Assembly (NCBI GenBank): GCA_023231475.1
Contig: JALJEE010001273.1
Span: forward strand, 1 to 64,000
Direction: 5' to 3'
Source: Seison nebaliae
Taxonomy: Eukaryota; Rotifera; Pararotatoria; Seisonacea; Seisonidae
DNA: 64,000 bases
Below the pieces are notes generated by a model, which had not been told where the DNA came from, ran no database searches, and saw nothing but the letters and a program-made list of their open reading frames with translations. The position numbers and the translations under genes are program-made. The stretch's first letter is position 1, and the number at the start of each line of letters is the position of its first letter. Below are positions 11,949 through 23,574 of the stretch, one piece after another.

Positions 11949-12804
11949 AATATTTTGTAGACGACAGTTCTCAACCGATAATTATCATAGGTCTGTACCC
12001 TTTTATTCTTTTGGACAGTAAGCCACTTTCTATTAACTCTTCGGACAGATCTCAATCTATTCAGTTTTCGACTTTTTGAGATAAATTGAACCGTTCTTGA
12101 CTTACAATTGTTAGTTTTTCGATGGTTTAACAATTGACAAATAAACAAGTTAGTATCAAATTCATTATTAAAATAAGAAATAATTAAAATTTTCCCTCTA
12201 ACCATTTCTCCATCGAAAATTCTTTGATAAACTGCTCAAATATGGAAAGTTGCAGATTGTTTCCGAAAATAGGAAAAACGAAGAAATTTATTATCCGATA
12301 AGAATAAGCTTGAGAAACTGGAGAAATTCATGAAATATGTCTCTTTTTTAGAAATTGATACCATACGTATATTGTGAAAGGTAATTTACGAAATTTGAAA
12401 ACCTAATAAGGTAAATTTTCTTTAATTTACTAAAAAAATAATATAATGTGTAATATAAAAGAAAAAAATATAAATATAAATATAAAAATAATATTTCTCC
12501 TGTGTAAAATTAGAATAGTTTTTCAGTATGATTTCATTAGTTTCATAGTTTCAATAGAATATGAAATATGTTACGAAGAAGTTCTAATAATTTTCAATAT
12601 CTTGTAAATTTGAAAACTGTTTTTCTCAAAAAGTTGAGAAATGTCCGAAAATGGGAGAAATAGGTTGACAGTTTTCCCAAAAACAAATAAAGAGTTGAGA
12701 ACTGCCCGAAAAGTTAATAAAAGGTTGAGAACTGTCCAAAAGAATCAAAAAATGTTGATAAAAGGTTCCATTCATGAGTGGAGAATTGTCTACTACAAAA
12801 TATT
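11949..12804. mobile_element. Foldback-type non-autonomous element with long inverted arms
   Basis: The ends are inverted copies. AATATTTTGTAG at 11949 matches CTACAAAATATT ending at 12804. The relationship continues inward for roughly 170-200 bp with divergence (arms about 11949-12120 and 12630-12804). Each arm contains sub-repeats of a GTTGAGAACTGTCC(G/A)AAAA type at about 30-36 bp spacing. The interior has no coding capacity. Short open frames in the arms read the repeats only. No clear target-site duplication is visible. Confidence 0.65.
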
Positions 12805-14526
12805 ACTGATCATTAATTCCGACAAAAAGAAAGAAAGAAGTTTACACTTCCATCGACACATTTATCGTTTATCATCAACTTATAATAAAAGATAATGAAG
12901 CGAATGTTTTAGAATTACTCTTCTTTCATCATTTTTAAATAAAGACTGTTAAAATAAATTATCCAGTATATTCTTTCTTTACATATTTCACATCCATACG
13001 GAAATATTTCTTACTATCTGGTTCATCCTGACGGATTCCTCCAGTATAATAGATACTCAATGTCAAAACGAATCGAACCGTTTATAAACGAAAGAAAACT
13101 TCATCTGTTCATTGTCACCTAATGTTGTATATGTCCTCATAAGAGATGCGATAATGATTCACTCGATTGAACAAAATTATTGAGACGAGTATGACCTTCA
13201 CATTATAAAAAAAATATATGTGAAATTAATTCCTATTTTATCAACTTTCTATATATCTCAGGAAAACATTATATCGTCAGCAAATAACTGTATAGTCTCA
13301 AATATGTTTATGGAAACATTTATCATATGGGGAATAGTTGTTGATCGCTCATTAGAATAGTCAGGAACAAATTTATAAATATATTTATAGTTAAAATATT
13401 ATTAATAGGAAAATATCATTCTAACATGTAATGTAAATGTTAACACAATATTAAAAAAACTGCATACTGTCATCTGGGGCAATGTGGGAATCGGGAGCAA
13501 AATGTGAAACGAAAAATCTCAAGCTAAAAATGGTGATTGTTTATATTTTAACTCTAACAATTTTTAACGACAATTTAAATGATGATTTGCAAGTACTATA
13601 AATATCAAATAATATATATTTAATATTTATAGAGATTCTATATAAATATTAAAAAGTTGTTTTATCATCACAACAACAAAAGAATAGGCTATTTTTGTCA
13701 ATTCTAGGAACGTATTTCCGAACTTTCTCTTTTCTACCAAAAATTGATAAAACGGAACGTATTTCCCACTTTTTTCTCTTCTTAACTTACATTTTTGCTA
13801 TGGGGAGAGGGACAAAAGAGCCACGGGATAAAAGAACTATGGACAAAAGAGCCACGCAGACTCCTAAAAATAAGAGACTATATTAGAGATAATTCATACA
13901 ATTTTCTTTACTTCTTCGAAATATGATGAAAAGTTCATCGTATCAAATGTGTCCTTCTATATCATAGATGTCAAGCTGGTAGGAACGAACAGACAAATCA
14001 TGTCATTCCGTTGTTTTTACATTAGAAGACGTCTATAACACAGAGGAAACTAAAAACTGTTTTTTTCTCTTTCGTGCTCCCCATTTGACATCCATGTTGT
14101 ATATTATAGAAGGATCGATCCTTATCATTTTTGGATCACGGATCATTCCCCCAGCACTATTGTTCTCCTGACAGATCGTCTGCTAATCGAAAAATGATGT
14201 CAATTATAGAATAAATTAATGAAAAAATTCTTATAATTTTTTTTTCTTATTCTTATCCATGTGAAATATTGTGGTGAATAATTAAATCATCTTTGCACTG
14301 AATATGTGTTGATGATTATTTTCAGTCAAATTCAGTCCAAGATCAAGAGATCAAGAAATACAAGTTTTGAATTGTTTTCAACAACACTAATCGTTCGATG
14401 GAACACATACGGGAAGATGTTATTGAATTTCAAATTTTAAATATGTGGCATATAAATAATAACAACACCATATTCTGTCATTACCCAAATAACGTGTCTC
14501 GGCAAATTTGATAAAGGTAAAACCTT
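12805..14526. other. Intergenic DNA upstream of eIF3C
   Basis: No gene seen. It contains two small repeats. A pair of GGAACGTATTTCC..TTTCTCTTC copies lies about 47 bp apart (13707 and 13754). Three tandem 15-bp units of GGACAAAAGAGCCACG type lie at 13811-13857. The open frame across them (13695-13886) is low-complexity. Confidence 0.4.
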
Positions 14527-17445
14527 ATGTTCCGAAACTTTAATTCGAGTGGAAGTGATTCTGACAGCGATTCGTCTGTTAGTTCTATTGAGGATAATCA
14601 TGTCCAGAATGCGCCTTCCGCTTATTTGCAAGATGTGAATAAGTTTGATGTAGAGAGGAGAATCGTCAGATCAGAGAAAGACAAGAGATATGAAGAATTC
14701 CAGAAACAATATGATGCTTTCAATAATTGTAAGAGAAATAAAGATTATCGACAATGTATTGTGGTATTGGAGGAGATGGGGAAGATTTACAACAAATCGA
14801 AAAAATTGATCGAGAAAGAAGGGAAGATTCCCGAACCATTTCTTTTCTTTCTCATCGACATTGAACAATTTGTCAAAACGAATTATCAAATAAAAAGTAA
14901 CAGAATTAAATTGGAAAAGTTACGTTCACGAATTCGTCCATATATCTCGGAATTCCGTTTGAATATGGATGAAGTGAAAGAGGATTATGAAAATTCTTTA
15001 AAAAAAGAACAAGAGGAAGATGATGGGGATGAATCAGAAACGTCTTCCTCTGAAACTGACAGCGACAATGATGATAAAGAATCGGTGGATGTGCCAAAGC
15101 AGAAAACGTTATCTGCTACTGGCAAATTATCAGATGCTGAAGATGATTCTTCGAATCTCATTTCATCGGATGATGAGTTTGATAATAGTGATCTTGATAC
15201 AGATGATACAGATAATGATTTGGCGTATAATCGACGACCACAACAAGGAAAAGCTTATCGCGATTTATTTATTAAAGCAACACCATCGAATGACCAACCA
15301 AAAGTTGATAGAAAACGAAGAAAGGAAGCTCCCAAACCGTCAACGAAAATTGATGAAGAAGAATCGGAGAAAGAGATGGGTGATGTGAGTAAAGTTGATG
15401 AAGAGACGGGTCTCCAGGGAGAAGCATCGTCGTCAAAATATATGATATTCGCTCCCGATCATGATATAACGGTGAAAGGAGTATTAGAGAAATTGAATGA
15501 AATTGTTTGGATTACTCGTGGAGGATCGGCCGGTTTAGTCTCCGATATTAAACGTACAATTAGCGGATTGACGGGAAAGAAGTCGATGAAATTATGGTTG
15601 CATCAATTGGATATTATGAGAGAATTAAGGAGTATTTCATTGAAGCATTTGAAGAATCGTGCTATTGATATAAAAATTTTATATAATCTTTGTTCACTTC
15701 ATTTGGATTATATGCAATTCAATCGAGGAGCTATTTGTATGGATCTGAAAATCTTTCAAACACTCGTTACTGATTCGCATGAACTGCTAAAATTGTTAGC
15801 TAATTCTCCAGAAGTCATCATGAATGAATCGATAAAAATGGAAGAAGAAGAATTCGAAAAAGTTCCAAATAAAATTGTTGGTTCGCCTATTTCGCTTGTA
15901 GAAAATTTAGATGATGAATATTATAGAATAATGCAAGTGGCTGATCAACATTCTGCCGATTATATCGACAAGTTGTCGAAAGAAGTGTTTCTCTATCGCA
16001 ATATTGATCTTTGTTCAAATATGGCCATGAGTCCAAATGAGAATAATCATTATTCCTTGAATGAAAAAAGACGAATTGTTATCAAATTCAATTCTCATAT
16101 TTATTATCGAGTGATGCAAACCAATTATAAATGTTCAATTGTTTACAACAAAGATTTGTCTGATGAGGAACATGAGGAGAATATTCGTATTTTGTGGAAG
16201 CGTTTCCTCGACAATTGTAAGTTCATTTATCAATGTGAAAATATTAATGATGGTAATTTTGCGATGGTGACATATGATCGCTACAAATCCATGACCATTC
16301 TCCATCATGTTTATGCTCTTTCTATTCACGACAAATATTTCGAAGCGAGAGATCTACTTCTTATGTCACACATTCAAGATACGATCACTCAATCAGATCC
16401 ATTGACAATGATCCTCTACAATCGCACATTAGTACAATTGGGAATGGCTGCATTCCGTGCCGGTTATATGAACGTCACTCATCAAACATTAGCCGATTTA
16501 TTGAATACACCAAGAACACGGGCACTTCTTGCACAAGGAGTCTCATCCATGAAAGACGAGGATAGTGAGAGAAAAGAGAAACTGGAACGAGCTCGAATGT
16601 ATCCTTTCCATCAACACATCAATATTGAGTTACCAGAATATATGTATCTAATTTCATGCTTACTAACTGAAGTTCCATTCAATGCAGGTTCTTTTCATTT
16701 TCATTCATTTATATTTATCATTTATTTAGCTCATGAGAAACAAGAGTCACAAATTAAAAGACGATTTCAAATTTCAAGGCAATTCTATTCGTGGTTGAAA
16801 CAAGCAGATAAAGTGGGATATTCTGGTCCACCTGATTCCACTAGAGATCATATTACAGCTGCTTATAAGTTTCATTTGATATTCAATCAAATCTTCATCA
16901 TATTCTTTTGCAGATTAATGAAGGTTGGCGATTGGAAGAATGTTATCGACATTTTATTCGACACTCGAATGTACAATCGATTGTGGAGTCTTGTTCCCAA
17001 ATTTCCAGAAGTGAAAGAACGACTTGTTATAAAGATAAAAGAAGAATGTCTCCGAACATATCTCATCATCAACAACCATCTCTATTTAACAATATCAATA
17101 GAAAAGTTAGCGAAACAATTCGAATTGGAGGAAGGTCAAGTAAGGAAGATTCTTTGTCAAATGATTTGTAATGAAGAATTCCCAGTTACTAATATTATTT
17201 CTTTCTTCTTTCTAATATATATCTCTCCTGAAAAGGCTTCGATCGAAGACAATACAAATTGTGTCACTATCCACCAAAATTCGACGGCGAGAGATGTAGA
17301 AAAGAATGGAATCGCATTATCAGAAAGGATAAACGGATTAACCGAAGTCTGTTCTCGTTTATTGGAAGCAAAAATTTCATCTACAAATTACAATTCATCC
17401 GGCAATTACAATAAAGATAAATCAAAACATAAACATACAAGTTAA
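14527..17445 (+). CDS. EIF3C: Translation initiation factor eIF3 subunit C
   Basis: Core subunit of eIF3, which binds the 40S ribosome and scaffolds eIF1/eIF5. The start at 14527 (MFRNFNSSGSDSDSDSS) matches the family's characteristic amino end. An acidic/Ser region (residues about 150-240), the long helical core and a carboxy-terminal PCI domain (GDWKNVIDIL, then a winged-helix part) follow. Introns are 16688-16729 (42 bp), 16869-16913 (45) and 17185-17235 (51), set by homology. All three are multiples of three without in-frame stops, so the unspliced frame reads through. With them removed the protein is about 926 residues, near the usual family length. Donors are GTTCTT, GTTTCA and GTTACT. 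Confidence 0.95.
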   Translation: MFRNFNSSGSDSDSDSSVSSIEDNHVQNAPSAYLQDVNKFDVERRIVRSEKDKRYEEFQKQYDAFNNCKRNKDYRQCIVVLEEMGKIYNKSKKLIEKEGKIPEPFLFFLIDIEQFVKTNYQIKSNRIKLEKLRSRIRPYISEFRLNMDEVKEDYENSLKKEQEEDDGDESETSSSETDSDNDDKESVDVPKQKTLSATGKLSDAEDDSSNLISSDDEFDNSDLDTDDTDNDLAYNRRPQQGKAYRDLFIKATPSNDQPKVDRKRRKEAPKPSTKIDEEESEKEMGDVSKVDEETGLQGEASSSKYMIFAPDHDITVKGVLEKLNEIVWITRGGSAGLVSDIKRTISGLTGKKSMKLWLHQLDIMRELRSISLKHLKNRAIDIKILYNLCSLHLDYMQFNRGAICMDLKIFQTLVTDSHELLKLLANSPEVIMNESIKMEEEEFEKVPNKIVGSPISLVENLDDEYYRIMQVADQHSADYIDKLSKEVFLYRNIDLCSNMAMSPNENNHYSLNEKRRIVIKFNSHIYYRVMQTNYKCSIVYNKDLSDEEHEENIRILWKRFLDNCKFIYQCENINDGNFAMVTYDRYKSMTILHHVYALSIHDKYFEARDLLLMSHIQDTITQSDPLTMILYNRTLVQLGMAAFRAGYMNVTHQTLADLLNTPRTRALLAQGVSSMKDEDSERKEKLERARMYPFHQHINIELPEYMYLISCLLTEVPFNAGSFHFHSFIFIIYLAHEKQESQIKRRFQISRQFYSWLKQADKVGYSGPPDSTRDHITAAYKFHLIFNQIFIIFFCRLMKVGDWKNVIDILFDTRMYNRLWSLVPKFPEVKERLVIKIKEECLRTYLIINNHLYLTISIEKLAKQFELEEGQVRKILCQMICNEEFPVTNIISFFFLIYISPEKASIEDNTNCVTIHQNSTARDVEKNGIALSERINGLTEVCSRLLEAKISSTNYNSSGNYNKDKSKHKHTS

Positions 17446-17864
17446 ATTTGCTCACTAATGATAATCGAAACGTTTTCTTTCTATAGATCGTATGAACAAA
17501 ATGAATCGTTTGAATGCAATGTAACGAATGAAAACTTAATTAACTAATACAACTTTCTAATACTTCTGATCATCTTTACTTTACTCTTCTAATCATTGAT
17601 CAATTAATAAAAAATAATTATTCACTAGAATTTCTTTCCGGAATGTTTAATATTTTATGTTCTTACGTTTTATAATATGATTCGTTGAAATTAGTCAGTA
17701 AGAACTTCAGCTAAAATTTTTAAAAATAACTCCAATATGTAATTGACGCTAATAAAAAAAGGTATTTTTAAGAATGAAGTGCGCTGAAATCGACTCAGAA
17801 TCATTTCCAATTGTTAGTTACTGCAGAAGTCACATACCAATATAAAAAAATATTTTCGTTAAAA
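17446..17864. other. Spacer between eIF3C and TIM genes
   Basis: About 420 bp of A+T-rich sequence holding the eIF3C 3' end and the TIM promoter region. The next gene is on the same strand. Nothing specific is recognisable. Confidence 0.4.
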
Positions 17865-18701
17865 ATGGCCCGAAAGTTTTTCGTCGGAGGGAATTGGAAA
17901 TGCAATTGTTCTCGTGCACAATTAACATCTATTATCGATACACTAAAGAAAGCAAAGTTAAATGATACAACAGGTTTCATCATTATTCCCTTTGTCTTTG
18001 CTGATCATAATCTTGGAAAGAAATTGTCATTTCGCCTCCAACTTGTTATTTGACGAAGGCATTAGAGGCAGCAGCATCGTCAAAAATTAATGTTTCTGCT
18101 CAAAATTGTTGGAAAGTTAATAGTGGAGCATTTACTGGCGAAGTATCGGCTCCAATGCTCAAAGACATTGGAGTTAATTACGTGATTCTGGGTCATTCAG
18201 AAAGACGATCAATCTTTAAGGAATCGAATGAAGTTTATATTTTCATTTCTTTCTTTCTTTCAATTCCATTCTTTAAAGTTGATTGGAGAGAAATGTAAGC
18301 ATGCTGAAGAACATGGAATGAATATTATTTTGTGTTGTGGTGAGCAATTGGAAGAACGTGGAAAGAATCAAACTGAAGCTGTAGTCTTCAAACAATTAGG
18401 CGCTTGTCTTCCCAACATCACTAAATGGGAGAAAGTCGTCATTGCTTACGAACCGGTTTGGGCAATCGGTACAGGAAAAGTCGCTTCACCTGATGAGGCA
18501 CAAGCAGTTCATGTATCAATTCGAAAATGGTTAGGACAGAAAGTTAATGCAACAGTTGCACAATCGACACGAATTATTTATGGGGGATCGGTGAGCGGAA
18601 AGAATTGTACGGATCTTTCAAAGAAAGAAGATATTGATGGATTTTTGGTTGGTGGTGCTTCACTCAAACCTGAATTTGTGGATATAATCAATTCGAAGTA
18701 A
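17865..18701 (+). CDS. TPI1: Triosephosphate isomerase
   Basis: Interconverts dihydroxyacetone phosphate and glyceraldehyde 3-phosphate in glycolysis. Exons are 17865-17973, 18021-18232 and 18279-18701, giving about 247 residues, the normal length. Active-site residues are all present: Lys in GGNWKCN, His in ILGHSERR, Glu in [11 protein letters not shown] with the flexible loop 6, and the phosphate-binding YGGSV and [12 protein letters not shown] at 17865 gives [12 protein letters not shown], as in other animals. The introns are 47 and 46 bp, with donors GTTTCA and GTTTAT and acceptors GGAAAG and TAAAG. Removing them restores the frame exactly (DTT|EIVISPP and SNE|LIGEKC). Confidence 0.97.
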
Positions 18702-19158
18702 TTGATTCAACTAATTCAAATGATGACGAACATAGAATTGATATTAGAGCAAATATATTGTTGGGGAATAACCTAAAGTAATTTTTATTAAAATTGATCA
18801 AAATAATATTAATTCTTTATTAGGAATATTCTTCCTAACGTAGAAAGTCATAGAGTTCTTATTTTGATTTCGTTAAGTTTATGTCACTGATAATGAGAGA
18901 CCGGAGAAATATAGAAATATTTAACAAAATTCGGGAAAAAACTGAAGAAAACAGAATATTTTCTTGAAAGACATTTCTAATTAACTAAAAAAATCAAGAA
19001 TTAATGAAAAAAGCTTTTTTCTTCTTTCTCTTTGTTACTTCACTTTTTGGGAAAAGCGTTTGGTGGAAAATTCATAAGTATCAATTAGTTACTTATCGTT
19101 AAGAAATATTGATGATAATCACAAAACCGGGATTTTATGAGATTCGATCTCATTAGAA
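18702..19158. other. Convergent 3' spacer
   Basis: About 450 bp between the convergent TIM and tyrosine-kinase genes. A+T-rich with several A-runs; no gene. Confidence 0.4.
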
Positions 19159-20809
19159 TTATTCGCTTGTCAAACTATATTTCGAGAGAAAATGACGTAA
19201 GAAACTGAACGATGGTCTTTCGTTTCGACTAGAATTTAATAACAAATTAAACGCAGAATAAATTTAAAAATGAAAACTTTTCTCTCCAACAGTGTTGAAT
19301 ATATGAGTAGACCTCAGTGGGACATCTCGAAGGTTTTGGTAAACGATACCCACTTGAAACTTGTTGGTACATGACACTGAATGAGATACCCTTGAAATTA
19401 TTAGAAAATAAAATGAAAATTAATGAATGGAAAATGATTAAACATCGAAAGGTTTTCTCCCGTATGACGTCGCTTCCCATATAGTCGTTGCGAAAGACCA
19501 GATATCAGTTTTTTCATCAAATCGTCCGTAATACTGGGAATTCCTGCACATTACTTCCGGTGGATAAGCTTTTAATGGAAAGACTCCTTCGTCCAAGGAA
19601 CACTAGAATGAATAAAGTGATTGTAAAAACAAAAATATAAAGCTGAAATTCCAAACTTTGAAACAACCATCTGGGCCCACTTGTCTTGCTAAACCAAAGT
19701 CTGTCAATTTGGCGTAAGTTTCGTTCATTAAAAGAACATTCCTTGCTGCAATGTCTCTGTGTACATAGCCATTTAGTGAGAGATATTCACATGCAGTTGA
19801 TATTTGATAACAAATGTTCATAATCTTCCTCAAAGAGAACAACGGATTGTTAAGCAAATACTGATGCAATTCACCTAATGGAGCCAATTCTAATACGACC
19901 ATAATGTTGCTGTCAGGTAAGGAACAAACACCTATTAAAAACATGGAATTTTGGTGACAATTAAAATAAGAAATTTTTAGCGCCATATTAACCGATTAAA
20001 GAGATTATATGTTCCTGCTGAACACTAAACAACGTTTGAGCCTCACGTACCAATTCATTAAATTTACTGTTCGATTTGACATTTGGAGGAAGTGCCTTCA
20101 CAGCCACCTTTTCCGTGACACCAGTATAAACGTTTCGATATAAACCTTTGACAACATAACCGAAATTACCTTGTCCTAACATATCGCTCAATTTCAATTG
20201 TTGATGAGGAATCCTTGGACCAGTATAGAAAGCCAATAATTGATTATGTTTATGATCTTGGAGAGAATGACGATTTGCATTACGTGCAGCTGATACAGCA
20301 ATATTATTCCTGCGAACGACGGTTGGAAGTGTCTTGGGTGGTAGAGGAGGTCGTGTGTGGAAAGATGAGAATTTCCTATTAATGTTATTATTCATATTCT
20401 TCATTAAATGTTCCATAGTAGAATTCATCATGTCCTTATGTCGCATATGCATGGAAAGTGGGAAGTGTATAGGTGACGTACTGAATCCATCATGGACCGA
20501 TTGCATATATTGTCGGAAGTCGAAGAGATTACGAAAATCATCAGAATATCCTGAATCGCTACCATCATGCTCTAATGCTGAAGTACCAAACGAATTGAAG
20601 TTGTTCATATTCGGTTGAGTGTTCAAACTTTCAATGTGGTTTTCTAAATTATTTTGATCGGAATATAATTTTTCTGATGAATCTGTTGTTGAAACGAATG
20701 AAAGATCATTTTCTTCTAAATATTTTTTTATGGAGTTTGGTAAAATATTTGACTTTTTAGTGAATGCATCACGTTCTGTGCCCAAACACATATTATCGAA
20801 AGTAATCAT
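19159..20809 (-). CDS. Non-receptor tyrosine kinase
   Basis: Five exons on the minus strand: 20809-19993, 19931-19657, 19602-19444, 19390-19278 and 19228-19159. Residues 1-200 are Ser/Asn-rich with a proline motif (RPPLPPKTLP) that could bind SH3 domains; no SH2 or SH3 domain is seen. The kinase domain has GQGNFGYV, the VAIK-type Lys in VAVKALP, tyrosine-kinase catalytic loop HRDIAARN, DFG, then DIWSFATTIWEA and the final CWRENRNERPSF. The hinge (VLELAPLGELHQYL) looks like the Syk/Shark or Ack groups; I cannot choose between them. Odd: the usual PVKWYAPE reads FPLKAYPPE, so the Trp and the APE Ala are replaced. Introns are 49-61 bp and all donors are GTT. Confidence 0.85.
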
Positions 20810-23574
20810 GTCGAATTATTATGGAATATTTATGGTTAAGATCTCATATGAGACCGTCTGTTCCAGTCTCCAAATCGAATAAAGAATCGACAGGATAAAA
20901 TGGTTGTTGAAAATTTCGGTGATTTGTCAGAATGGGAAAAGTACGTTCGTTTAATTTGGAGAATATTTGATAATGTTTGGATGTTGCGAACGCACAGGGA
21001 TATATCAGTAGAATAGATGTGATAATGAAAGAAATAATTTCGATGATGATGATGATGATGATAATTTTGCGATTGAAAAATGAAGAAATGTTCAACGCAA
21101 CGTAATGTTGTGGAAGATAGGAGCGGGAGTATGTGAGATGATTGAAAAGAAAACGTATTTGGGACGATATGAATAAATGGGAAGATATACACACTGCACT
21201 AAGACTGTGAAAGAACTATTGATTATCGAGGAGAGAAAGAGATACGACGAAATCTTAGAACAATTGCACGAAAATCGAAACGTACACAAGTAGAGGGGAG
21301 TCGATGAAATATGATTAAGATAGGTGGTAAATCAACAGCTTTCGGTGATGACGATAACAATGGATGCACAGAGATAGATAATGGGCAATTATTCGGTTGG
21401 CTTAGATACGTAGAATAGTATGAGTGACAACATGGAGATGATAAAGTTTCCCATCAAACGATAAGTAAAATGAGAATTAAGTATCTTCTCGTCATCTACC
21501 AACTAAACGAAATGGATGAAAATGAAAAGTGAAAACTTTCAAAAATTGATGAGTGTAAAGAGACGTTAGTTTTCCTATGTGAAACGAGGAGGATATGTTC
21601 ATCTCATATCCAGGAGAATAATTACTGAAGCGAATTAAAACTTTTCGTTCAATGGAGATTGAATTATTACGATTGAAATGGGAGAACATTTGAAAATTAA
21701 GGGAATGTCGTTGCTTCTGTAGAAGGAGCTTTCAATCTTACTTGTAACTTCTCTCTCACAATATTATCCAGTTCTATACGACTTATCCTGTTCTCTAACT
21801 AGATAAGTACGCAATACCAAAAATGAAAACTATCATCCATATTATGTTTTAAATCGATAAATTATTCTTCTTTTCCTTCTTTAATGACTATAAGTTATTA
21901 CTGAAATCTTAATTTTATTAATAATTAATTGAGTTCCATTATTAACTTCAATGGGAAGTGTCAATCAAAAATTATATTCTTCTACTTATATTTTAAATAT
22001 CTCATTATAGAATTTCCTTCTTACAACTCACCAGAATAGTTACAACATTACATTATCTTCTTTGAGGAAGAATTTCCAATTCTTATGTTTAATAGAGAAA
22101 CTTCATTCAATCCTCATATCATCAACTTATCTTTCAATTTAATTCATAGATTGATTAAAAGAAATGATATTACTTTATCATCACTATTGAATACGTATAT
22201 GGATTCGAATAAAAATTGCTTAAAACGACTAATGAGAAATATGGTTTTATCTGGTTAGTGAGAGGGGAGTAAAACGATGATTGATAAATAAGAATCCGAT
22301 AAGAAGTGAACTGAGATTCAAAATGAAAGAACCAAATGTTGACCCATCCACATCTAATTATCTCACAATTAAGTGAAGTGAGAGATGAGGAACAAAGAAA
22401 CGAAATTTTCAAAAAAATTCAGTCATTCGGTCATTTGATTTTGATATACATACGTATGATGACAATACTGTCCATATCAAGGGAGAGTGCTCCAAAGAAA
22501 ATAAATTAACGAATTAGACTATTTGATCATCATTTAAATGAGTTTCCTTAATTATTAAATGTGTTTAAAGTGGGATGGGGATGAAGGTAGGAAGGGATTA
22601 CTACATATATTCTCTACCACTATCTATAATTAATAATTAATCATCTTTTCGTACTGAATTGATCGTCAATCTCTCTCGACTACTCCGCTGTTTGTGTTAT
22701 TTTTTGTTGACAATTGTTTTTGTTGCAAATCAAAGTAAAATGACTTACTTGTTGAAAAGAGGATTGGAAACTATGAGAAGTTACGAAAGAGGATGAAAAC
22801 TAATATTATCGTAGAAGTGAAGAAGAAGAAGGAAGAAAAAGAAATTTATAGTCGGTGACTACCGTATCAATTTCCACATCTCTTATCTCGTCTACAAGTG
22901 TCCATAACCATAATTTTTTATTTTTCATAATGAATGAACGACCGGTTATTTTATGGTGATAATTGTCATGATGATCAATTATCGAACGATTTCATGGGAT
23001 GAAATTTTATATTAATTTCCTACTGAAATCCATTTATTTATTTATTTTATGTTCAAAATGATATTGGTCACCAAAATAAATAAACTGAATTTTATTTGAC
23101 GATTTATTAATCATAATTGAATTGGAACAACATCCTTCAGTCCGACGGTAACAAATCGACATTTGTTATTCTTTCTTCATTTGTGATGGGAAAATGATAA
23201 TTCCTACGATAATAACGAGATCGACAATGGATAAAACGATAATGGCGAAAATAATATTATTATTATTCATTATCATATAACTTCTAAAAGTCAGAAACGA
23301 ATTCAAATGGCAAGTAGACATTGAACATCAACATTATGATTTATGAGATAGGATGATTGTTTTAATTAATTGGGATAAGAATTACTGTTCAGATTTACTT
23401 TTTTATTTTTTTCTCATTAAAATGACCGTAATGTATTAAATAAAGAACCATCAAAATTTAATAATATATTTATTTAAGATCGGAACAACAATATCAGATT
23501 GGAAGATAATATCAATCGTATCATGTACTTTATGATTTTCAACTCTTATGATATTGATACAATTCAAATCAAAT
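20810..23574. other. 2.7-kb non-coding stretch upstream of the tyrosine kinase
   Basis: No open frame here has recognisable domain content. Overlapping frames at 20836-21289 on the minus strand are low-complexity. A (GAT)n microsatellite lies near 21043-21064. It is one of the longest gene-free stretches in the window and lies directly 5' of the kinase start, so it may hold regulatory DNA or undetected 5' exons. Confidence 0.4.

Noticed and set aside
11942-12895. Two ORFs with similar 'RTVQKN' peptides on opposite strands
   Set aside because: They read the inverted arms of the foldback element and carry no domain.
20836-21289. Overlapping minus-strand ORFs upstream of the tyrosine kinase
   Set aside because: Two frames are open at once over low-complexity sequence, and neither joins the kinase in phase or contains a domain.
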